A stretch of DNA of 42,956 nt from Streptomyces sp. UW30. GTDB taxonomy: Bacteria > Actinomycetota > Actinomycetes > Streptomycetales > Streptomycetaceae. Below, piece by piece: positions 30,748 to 38,477 of this stretch. Each line of letters opens with the position of its first letter. Within the stretch, counting starts at the first letter, position 1. The notes below the pieces were generated by a model. It saw nothing but the letters and a program-made list of their open reading frames with translations. It did not search any database and was not told the DNA's origin. Location: contig NZ_RDBN01000037.1 in the NCBI RefSeq assembly GCF_008042075.1, positions 1,611,548 to 1,654,503 of the forward strand. The letters run 5' to 3'. Both the position numbers and the translations under genes were made by a program.

Positions 30748-31953
30748 GCCCCGCTCCGCCACCACCACCGGATCGTCCAGCACCCCGCGCACCACGGAGT
30801 GCGCAGCCCCCAGCAACGGCCCCTCGGGCCCCAGCCGAGACACCGACACCGGGCACGCCGGCCCCGCGGTGCGCCGGTCCAGCTCGGCCTCCAGCGACGG
30901 CAGCAACCAGGGCGCGAGCCCGGCCAGCGCGCCGCCCAGCACCACGCTCTCGGGGTCCAGCAGATTGACCGCGCCCGTCAGCGCGATACCGAGCGCCGTT
31001 CCTGCGTCCCGCAGAGCGCGCCGTACGTCCTCGTCGCCCTCCGCGGCACGCCTGGCCAGCAGCCCGACGCGGTCCTCGCCGGGCTCCAGCCCTGCCGCCC
31101 GCAGCACTGCCTCCTCGCCGGCGTACTGCTCCAGACATCCGCGCCCCCCGCACGGGCACTCGGGGCCGTACGGCTCGACGGGCACATGGCCCAACTCGCC
31201 CGCGAAACCACGCGTTCCACGCAGCAGCATCCCGTCCACCACGACCGCGGCACCGATGCCGATCTCCGCCGACACGTGCAGGAAGTCACGCGGTGTGCCG
31301 TCACCGAGCCAGAGTTCGGCGAGGCCGCCGAAGTCGGCCTCGTTGCCCACGGTCAGCGGGTAGTCCGTCCGGAGCAGGTCGGCCAGGTCCGTGTCGCGCC
31401 AGTCGAGGTTGGGGGCGCGCACGACGGTACGGGCGTCGCGCGCCACGAGACCCGGCACGGCGACCGCCAGGCCGGCGGGCCAGAGCCCCTCGCGCTCGGC
31501 CTCGGAGACGACCCGGCGCACCAGCTCGTCGAGTTCCTCGATCACCGGTTCGGGGTCCCGGCCCCGGTTCGCGCCGTGCCGTACCGCCCTGGACCGCACC
31601 TCGCCACGCAGATCGACCGCGCACACGGCGAGATGGTCGACGCCGATCTCGGCGCCTATCCCGGCCGGACCACGCCCGCTGACGGCGAGCGCCGACCCGG
31701 GACGGCCCACCCGGCCGGGCCGCTCGGGACCGAGTTCCTCCAGCAGCCCCGAGCGGATCAGCTCGTCGACGAGAGTGGACACCGCCGCACGCGTCAGCCC
31801 GATACGGGAGGCGACGGCGGCCCGGGAGAGCGGACCCTCGGCGCTGACGGTGTGCATCACCCGGGCGAGATTGCGTCGGCGCATGCCCTGCTGCGTGTTG
31901 GGCAGCGCGCGCCCGGCGCCGGTCGGGTGGGCCTCGTGCAGCGGTGCGGTCAT
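30745..31953 (-). CDS. xylR: ROK-family xylose repressor
   Basis: A 402-residue protein. Residues about 25-85 form a winged helix (NLARVMHTVSAEGPLSRAAVASRIGLTRAAVSTLVDELI). The ROK domain follows with a nucleotide-fold start (GIGAEIGVDHLAVCAVDL), NEADFGGLAELWLGDG, GIGAAVVVDGMLLRGTRGFAGELGHV and the zinc motif CPCGGRGCLEQY. Lack of a strict kinase ATP loop and presence of the HTH mark it as a regulator. It is transcribed with xylB, 14 bases upstream, and the xylA promoter is divergent. It should repress xylA and xylB when xylose is absent. The symbol rests on context and family, not on direct evidence. Confidence 0.85.
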   Translation of the reverse strand: MTAPLHEAHPTGAGRALPNTQQGMRRRNLARVMHTVSAEGPLSRAAVASRIGLTRAAVSTLVDELIRSGLLEELGPERPGRVGRPGSALAVSGRGPAGIGAEIGVDHLAVCAVDLRGEVRSRAVRHGANRGRDPEPVIEELDELVRRVVSEAEREGLWPAGLAVAVPGLVARDARTVVRAPNLDWRDTDLADLLRTDYPLTVGNEADFGGLAELWLGDGTPRDFLHVSAEIGIGAAVVVDGMLLRGTRGFAGELGHVPVEPYGPECPCGGRGCLEQYAGEEAVLRAAGLEPGEDRVGLLARRAAEGDEDVRRALRDAGTALGIALTGAVNLLDPESVVLGGALAGLAPWLLPSLEAELDRRTAGPACPVSVSRLGPEGPLLGAAHSVVRGVLDDPVVVAERG

Positions 31954-31967
31954 GCCTCCGTCAGTCC

Positions 31968-33413
31968 TCAGTGAGCTTCGGTGGCCCGCGCCAGTAGCGG
32001 GGCCGCGTCGGAGAGTACCCCGCTGATCCTGGCCAGCGTCTCCTCGTCCCGCTCCACGGCGTCCAGGACCGGCCCGCGCGTGGTGTTCCAGCGCCGGGCC
32101 ACCGCGGCCGGATCCTCGCCGGTCAGCAGGCCGGCGGCCTGGGCGGCCGCGCCGAGCGCGACCAGTTCCTTGGCCTCGGGGACCTGCACCGGGCGCCCCG
32201 ACAGCCGTCGTACGGTCTGCTGCCAGGCGGTGCCCCGGGCGCCGCCGCCGATCAGCATCAGCGGGGCGGATCGGTCCGCGTCGTCGTCCAGGACCAGGTC
32301 CAGGGCGCCGAGCAGCGCGTGCACGGCACCGTCGTAGGCGGCTTGGAGGAGCTGGCCTGCGGTGGTGTCGTGGCGCAGGCCGTGCAGGATGCCGGAGGCG
32401 TTCGGCAGGTTCGGCGTGCGCTCGCCGTCCAGGTAGGGCAGCAGTGTGAGGCCGGTGGTGGGTTCCACGGCCTCGCGGTCGAGGCCCAGCAGGGTCGCGA
32501 GGCGGTCGACGGCCAGGGTGCAGTTCAGGGTGCAGGCCAGCGGCAGCCAGTCGCCGTGCGCGTCGGCGAAGCCCGCCACGGTGCCGGTCGGATCGGCCGG
32601 GCGCCGCTTGGACACGGCGTACACCGTGCCGGACGTACCCAGGCTCAGCACGGGCGTGCCCGGCCTCAGACCGAGGCCCAGCGCGGCGGCGGCGTTGTCC
32701 CCGGTCCCGGGCGCGACGAGGGTGCCCTTGGAGAACGGCAGGTCGTGGCTGTCGCGGACGGTGCCCGCGATCTCACCGGGCCGGACCACGCGGGGCAGCA
32801 TCGCCGGGTCGAGCCCCACGTGCGCGAGGATCTCCTCGTCGTACGACTCCGTCCCGGACGCCCACCAGCCCGTGCCGGAGACGTCGCCGCGGTCGGTGGT
32901 GCCCTGTCCCGTGAGGCGTTCGGTCAGGTAGTCGTGGGGGAGGCGTACGGCCCGGGTGGCGCGGACGGACTCGGGCTCGTTCTCGGCGAGCCAGGCCCAC
33001 TTCGTGACCGTGAAGGAGGCGGCCGGAACCGAGCCCGTGCGCTCGGCCCAGAACTTCGCGCCGCCCAGCTCCTCGGTCAGCCGGCGGGCCTGCGGGGCCG
33101 AGCGCACGTCGTTCCAGAGCAGCGCCGGACGTACCGGCTCGCCCCGGTCGTCCAGCGTGACCAGGCCGTGCTGCTGCCCGCCGATCGACACTGCGGCGGC
33201 CTCGTGAGCGGCGTCGCCGCACTGGCGCAGTGCCTCGCACAGGGCTTCCCACCACTGGCGCGGGTCGCTCTCGCGGCCGGCCCCTGAGGACACCGTGTGC
33301 GCTGCCTGGCCGCTCGCGACGACCTGCCCGGTCGAGGCGTCGACGACCAGGGCCTTCGTGGACTGGGTGGACGTGTCCACGCCGACGACGAGCGGACCCT
33401 CGGCTGCTGACAT
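31968..33413 (-). CDS. xylB: Xylulokinase
   Basis: A 481-residue FGGY kinase that phosphorylates D-xylulose to xylulose 5-phosphate, feeding the pentose phosphate pathway. VVGVDTSTQSTKALVVD is the first phosphate loop. SIGGQQHGLVTLDDRG and ALLWNDVRS are xylulokinase marks. LVAPGTGDNAAAALGLGL and LSLGTSGTVYAVS carry the FGGY GTS.T motif. LIGGGARGTAWQQTVRRLSGRPVQVPE is the second signature. The ATG at 33413 follows GGGAGA. xylA is divergent across a 170-base gap and xylR follows in the same transcript. Confidence 0.96.
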   Translation of the reverse strand: MSAAEGPLVVGVDTSTQSTKALVVDASTGQVVASGQAAHTVSSGAGRESDPRQWWEALCEALRQCGDAAHEAAAVSIGGQQHGLVTLDDRGEPVRPALLWNDVRSAPQARRLTEELGGAKFWAERTGSVPAASFTVTKWAWLAENEPESVRATRAVRLPHDYLTERLTGQGTTDRGDVSGTGWWASGTESYDEEILAHVGLDPAMLPRVVRPGEIAGTVRDSHDLPFSKGTLVAPGTGDNAAAALGLGLRPGTPVLSLGTSGTVYAVSKRRPADPTGTVAGFADAHGDWLPLACTLNCTLAVDRLATLLGLDREAVEPTTGLTLLPYLDGERTPNLPNASGILHGLRHDTTAGQLLQAAYDGAVHALLGALDLVLDDDADRSAPLMLIGGGARGTAWQQTVRRLSGRPVQVPEAKELVALGAAAQAAGLLTGEDPAAVARRWNTTRGPVLDAVERDEETLARISGVLSDAAPLLARATEAH

Positions 33414-33454
33414 CGGGCTCTCCCTTTTCCGCGGCTCTGCGGGTCGAAGCGATC

Positions 33455-33501
33455 AGGCGACAAGGACGTGGGTGACTGAGACATCGGGTGACAAAGACAT
33501 C
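33455..33501. repeat. 16-bp tandem repeats between xylA and xylB
   Basis: Two adjacent 16-base units of the form GGGTGAC-N3-GACATC (33470-33485, 33486-33501) differ at two positions. A more degenerate copy precedes them (33455-33470). They lie 42-88 bases upstream of the xylB start, so they may be regulator sites in its promoter. Confidence 0.7.
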
Positions 33502-33528
33502 TTGTCTCTTCCCAGGGATGCGAGCGCA

Positions 33529-33543
33529 TACTAATTTGTAAAC
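33529..33543. promoter_or_regulatory. AT-rich box in the xylA/xylB promoter
   Basis: TACTAATTTGTAAAC is a strongly AT-rich element in a GC-rich region, 41-55 bases upstream of the xylA start. Its TTTGTAAAC half resembles xyl operators of ROK-type XylR proteins. The other half is degenerate, so the assignment is tentative. Confidence 0.45.
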
Positions 33544-33559
33544 GGCCATGACGAAATAG

Positions 33560-34750
<1,191 letters not shown>

Positions 34751-34771
34751 GAACCACGCGCGCGTGCCCGA

Positions 34772-34811
34772 CCGCGTGTGACTGCAGGTCGACAGACCCG
34801 GTCACACGCGG
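34772..34811 (+). terminator. Hairpin after xylA
   Basis: CCGCGTGTGAC (34772-34782) pairs with GTCACACGCGG (34801-34811), 11 perfect base pairs with an 18-base loop, 21 bases beyond the xylA stop. There is no T run, as is common for Streptomyces terminators. Confidence 0.65.
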
Positions 34812-34932
34812 AACGGCTCGATGATCGCTCTGGGCGCGGAATGTTCCGGAATCATGCAATCCATGGCTTGAACCCGTATTAACTCCCCCGTGGGGGTCGC
34901 GCCCCGCCCCGGACGCGGCGACTCTGGACGGT

Positions 34933-35505
34933 ATGGCCATGCCGCCCGTACCTCCTCAGCCGCCAGGACCGCCGGGTGACACGCCGCCTCCGGGCGGCGG
35001 TTTCGGACCGCCTCCCGAGGGCTTCGGCCCCGGGCAGGGGACGGGAGGGAGCCATGGGACCACAGGGGGCTATGGGTCCCCAGGCAGTTACGGGGCGACC
35101 GGGGGATATGGGACCCCGGGAGGCTACGGACCCCCTCCGGGGGACAACGACCCGCCCCCGTACGGCGGTTGGCCCCCTCCGGAGCAACCGGACGGAGGCG
35201 GCGGACCGGGCCGACGGCGCAATCCCCTCCTCATCCTGCTCGCCGCGATCGTGGTCGTCGGAACCGTTGTGGCCGTGGTTCTGATGGTCTCGGGCAGCGA
35301 CGACTCGCCCGACGAGAACCCGCCCGCACAGCGCAGCACGAGCGGTTCACCCAGGCCGTCCTTCAGCATCCCGACCGAGCTGCCCAGCAAGCTGCCGAGC
35401 GAACTTCCGACGTCACTGCCGTCGGGCTTCCCCACCGAACTGCCGAGCGGCTTTCCGAGCGACCTGGAGTCGCTGCTCCCGTCGCTGGCGGATGAACTGC
35501 CCTAG
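34933..35505 (+). CDS. Pro/Gly-rich single-pass membrane protein
   Basis: A 190-residue protein in three parts. Residues 1-95 are disordered and consist of Pro, Gly and Tyr repeats (PPGPP, GGYG, SYGATGGYGTPGGYG). RRRNP then leads into one hydrophobic helix, LLILLAAIVVVGTVVAVVLMV (about 99-119). The remainder outside is built of LPS/FPS/ELP repeats (for example SKLPSELPTS). The N-terminus is predicted inside and the repeat tail outside. Similar Gly/Pro-rich membrane proteins of actinomycetes are poorly understood; some associate with cell division or the envelope. I assign no function. The ribosome site is weak, so translation might begin at the ATG two codons later. Confidence 0.7.
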   Translation: MAMPPVPPQPPGPPGDTPPPGGGFGPPPEGFGPGQGTGGSHGTTGGYGSPGSYGATGGYGTPGGYGPPPGDNDPPPYGGWPPPEQPDGGGGPGRRRNPLLILLAAIVVVGTVVAVVLMVSGSDDSPDENPPAQRSTSGSPRPSFSIPTELPSKLPSELPTSLPSGFPTELPSGFPSDLESLLPSLADELP

Positions 35506-35514
35506 AGCATGCGG

Positions 35515-35546
35515 CGGGGAGCGGCACGCGCGCGTACCGCTCCCCG
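35515..35546. terminator. Bidirectional hairpin between convergent genes
   Basis: CGGGGAGCGG (35515-35524) pairs with CCGCTCCCCG (35537-35546) over a 12-base loop, between the Pro/Gly-rich protein gene and the convergent phytase-like gene. Confidence 0.7.
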
Positions 35547-35593
35547 GCGGCCACGCACACCTGCCGCTGCGAACCAGGTGCCCTGATCGGCCG

Positions 35594-36940
35594 TCAGATG
35601 CCGTGCTGCAGGCGCACGTAGACCACGGACGTCTCGATACCGCTGTCGACGAGCCGGCCCTGGGCGTCGAACGCGTCCGCGCCGTCCGTCATCCCGAAGT
35701 CGTTGTCGTTGATCAGGGCCAGCGTGTCGCGGTCCACGCGCGCGACGCCCTCGATCTTCCCGGGCACACCGGCGACCTTGCCCAGGTCGACGACCAGCCG
35801 CTTGGACAGCACCGGCACGCCCGACGCCGCAGGGTCGTCGAGCTGTTCCAGCGACGGGGACGTCGTGTCGTCGTCCCAGCGGCTGCCGAGGATGTTCGCC
35901 GCACGGTCCAGACGCACCAGCTGGAGCCGCGCGGCCTTGTCGGTCCGCTCCTCGACCAGCAGCCGGTTCCCGCCCACGGCCACGACCGACGAGATCTTCA
36001 GCTCGGAGGTGTCGTCCTCGCTCGGGTCCACCACGTTCACCGGGTCGAAGCGGTACGCGTACTCCGCGGTGACCGCCTTCTTCTTCGGCGAGAAGCGCAG
36101 AAGCCGCGTGGTGCGCGACGCCTCGCCGGCATCCGTGTCCGGCAGGGACAGCGGGCTCTGCACGGCGATCACCAGATCGCCGCAGGGCAGTTGGGCGAGC
36201 CCCTCGAAGCCGCGGTTGACCTTCCGGTTCAGCAGGACGGAGGGCAGTGCCTCCACGACCCGGTAGTCCGCGCCGGTGAGGCCGAGTCCCTCGGGCACAT
36301 AGCGCGTGAGGACCTTCCCGCGCGCGGACACGTGCACCAGGGAGGGCCCGTACTCGTCGACGAGCCAGAAACTCCCGTCGGCGGCCCGCACGATGCCCTC
36401 GGTGTCCAGCCCGTTGGGGTTGTACGTCAGCGGAGTCCGCGCGTCATACGTGTACGGCGCCTCGTCGCGCCCCTTCTGGTTCGCCAGCCCGGTGACGGGC
36501 TTTCCGGACGCGGTCGTGATCGGGATCGCGTCGAGCACCTTCACGGTGTCTCCCGTCACCCGGATCTTCACGATCGCCGGATCGAAGCCCGGCACGGGGA
36601 AGGTACGGCGCTTCGTGCCGTCCACCTTGATCTGGCCGTTGGGGCCGCGGTCGGTGACCGTCCAGAACTCGCCCTTGCGGCCGGCAGGGTAGATGTCGCT
36701 GCCTATCCCGCCCAGATCGACCCCCCGGTCGTTGTCCACGCTGCCGGGCAGCAACGCGTTGCTGAACGCGCCGAGCGGGATGTCGCCGAGCGTGGCCGTA
36801 CGCACGACGTGCGCGTCGCCGTGCCCGTCCCCGGCGCCGATGGCGGGCCCGGCGGCCACGAGCGCCGCGATCACGGCGAGGGGGACGCCCCCGGCGACGA
36901 AACGGTGGGCGCGGCGCCGGCCTGTGGCGTGCGGGGACAT
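35594..36940 (-). CDS. Secreted esterase-like protein of the phytase-like family (PF13449)
   Basis: A 448-residue protein; ATG at 36940 with AGGAGG. A basic start (RRRAHR) and hydrophobic core (PLAVIAALVAAGPAIGAG) form the signal peptide. The mature part is a beta propeller of the phytase-like / esterase-like type: GGIGSDIYPAGRKGEFWTVTDRGPN, NPNGLDTEGIVRAADGSFWLVDEYGPSLV, NRGFEGLAQLPCGDLVIAVQSPL and EGVARVDRDTLALINDNDFG. The acidic residues in DTEG, DEYG and NDNDFG fit calcium or phosphate binding in this fold. It may release phosphate from organic phosphates or act as an esterase; family annotation is broad. It is convergent with the Pro/Gly-rich gene. Confidence 0.85.
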   Translation of the reverse strand: MSPHATGRRRAHRFVAGGVPLAVIAALVAAGPAIGAGDGHGDAHVVRTATLGDIPLGAFSNALLPGSVDNDRGVDLGGIGSDIYPAGRKGEFWTVTDRGPNGQIKVDGTKRRTFPVPGFDPAIVKIRVTGDTVKVLDAIPITTASGKPVTGLANQKGRDEAPYTYDARTPLTYNPNGLDTEGIVRAADGSFWLVDEYGPSLVHVSARGKVLTRYVPEGLGLTGADYRVVEALPSVLLNRKVNRGFEGLAQLPCGDLVIAVQSPLSLPDTDAGEASRTTRLLRFSPKKKAVTAEYAYRFDPVNVVDPSEDDTSELKISSVVAVGGNRLLVEERTDKAARLQLVRLDRAANILGSRWDDDTTSPSLEQLDDPAASGVPVLSKRLVVDLGKVAGVPGKIEGVARVDRDTLALINDNDFGMTDGADAFDAQGRLVDSGIETSVVYVRLQHGI

Positions 36941-36959
36941 TCGGGCCTCCTGAGGACCA

Positions 36960-37067
36960 AGTTCGCTGACAGCGGCCAGATTTGGAGCCCGCGAGGAACG
37001 CCGCACGACCGCAGGGTGAACGCGGAACGACGGGCGCTCGTCGAGCCGAAGTCGCCGTCAGCGAACT
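36960..37067. repeat. 11-bp inverted repeat with long spacing
   Basis: AGTTCGCTGAC (36960-36970) and GTCAGCGAACT (37057-37067) are perfect inverted copies, 86 bases apart, in the 253-base gap upstream of the phytase-like gene. They could be two operator half-regions that loop, or ends of a lost element. I see no gene in this gap. Confidence 0.45.
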
Positions 37068-37193
37068 GGCCCGGCGGACACGCCCGTTCGCCCGGCGCCA
37101 CTGGGCGGGATGACAGCCGACGGTTCGGGCCGCCCCTCAACCGGGCCTGCCCCACCACTGGCGATCACCCCTCCTGCCCCACCACAGGCCGTC

Positions 37194-38477
37194 CTACGGC
37201 TGCTCCTCGTCCGCGTGCCGCACCGTGGCCAACGCCGTCGCCGGATCCTGCGTCGGACCTCCCGCGGGCGTCCAGCGGCCCCGTTCCTTGCGGTAGGGCC
37301 ACCAGCGTCCGTCCCGGCCGAGGCGCAGCTGACCGGGCGCACCCACGACCGTCCACCGGTTGCCCTTCGCCCGCAGAGCCGGCCGTTCCTCCTCGTCCCA
37401 GGCCGACTCCAGGGCGGCACGCGCGCGTGCGAGCGATTCACCCTCCACGGTCCACTCCTCGTCGAGCACGGACAGTGCGGCGACACCGCCGAGGTGCCAG
37501 GCGCGTACGGCCGCCGTCAGCCCCTCCCGGCCGCGCCCCGAACCGTCGGCCAGCCGCTCGGCCACGCCCGCGTGCGGGGAGCCGGCGGCAAGGCGGACCG
37601 CGTCGTGTTCGAGCCGCAACTCCGTTTCGGTGAAGTGCTGTTCCGGATCTGCCCGCAGCGCCTCCGCGAGCAGACGGTGTGCCTCCGCCGCGGTGCGGGC
37701 AGCCAGGAACTCCAGCGCGGCCGGGTCCACGCCGGGCCCGGGAGGGGTCTCGGTGTCCAGGGAGGGCGGTACTCCCGGCTCGGCCGGCAGTTCGGGGAGC
37801 GCGGGCAGCGAAGGCAGGATGCCACCCATCGCATACGCCTCCGCGGCGTCCACACCGTCCGGCTCGAACCGATCGGACCGTGCGGGTCGGCTGGGGACGG
37901 GGGCGGTGCTGCGGGCCTGGAGGTCGTCCAGGAGGGCGCGTTCGCTCCGTCCGCGCATCAGCAGCAGGATGAAGGGATCCTGGTCCAGCAGGCGTGCCAC
38001 CTGGTAGCAGAGGGCCGCCGTGTGCCCACAGTGGTCCCAGGCGCCGCAGCCGCACTCCGGCTCCAGATCGCCCATGCCCGGCAGCAGCTCGATACCCGTG
38101 GCGGCCGCGTCCTCCACCAGGTGCGGCGGCATCTCGCGGTCCAGCAGTGCGGCGACGTGCCCGGCCCGCTCCACCGCCATGTCCAGGAACCGGTCCCACT
38201 GGTCCGCGGTCAGCTCCTCAAGGAGCACGTCGGCCCGGTGAGCCGTGCGGTCGCGGCCCTGCACCACGGCCGTGATGCGCCCCGGGCGTACCGACACCGC
38301 ACCGACCGCTCCGGCGCGCGCGAGCCTGCGGCCCGCCTTGAGCTGCCCGGAATCCAGCGCCGTCTCCTCAAGCGCCCTGAGCCAGGCCTGACCCCACCAC
38401 GTCTGCGCGAACCCCCTCCCGTGCGCGGGCGCCAGCGCCGCGAACGTCCGCTCAAAGTCACCGTCGTACCGAGTCAT
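37194..38477 (-). CDS. SWIM zinc-finger protein coupled to the SNF2 helicase
   Basis: A 427-residue protein. The ATG at 38477 overlaps the SNF2 stop (ATGA), so it is translated directly after it. The N-terminus reads FAQTWWGQAWLRALEE, the conserved beginning of SWIM proteins linked to helicases. The SWIM motif C-x-C...C-x-H appears as ECGCGAWDHCGHTAALCYQVA (about residues 138-158). The remainder, helical and Ala-rich, ends in a small beta domain (NRWTVVGAPGQLRLGRDGRWWPYRKERGRW). SWIM domains bind DNA or protein. In actinobacteria this pair is assumed to work in DNA repair or recombination, though its job is not established. Confidence 0.9.
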   Translation of the reverse strand: MTRYDGDFERTFAALAPAHGRGFAQTWWGQAWLRALEETALDSGQLKAGRRLARAGAVGAVSVRPGRITAVVQGRDRTAHRADVLLEELTADQWDRFLDMAVERAGHVAALLDREMPPHLVEDAAATGIELLPGMGDLEPECGCGAWDHCGHTAALCYQVARLLDQDPFILLLMRGRSERALLDDLQARSTAPVPSRPARSDRFEPDGVDAAEAYAMGGILPSLPALPELPAEPGVPPSLDTETPPGPGVDPAALEFLAARTAAEAHRLLAEALRADPEQHFTETELRLEHDAVRLAAGSPHAGVAERLADGSGRGREGLTAAVRAWHLGGVAALSVLDEEWTVEGESLARARAALESAWDEEERPALRAKGNRWTVVGAPGQLRLGRDGRWWPYRKERGRWTPAGGPTQDPATALATVRHADEEQP

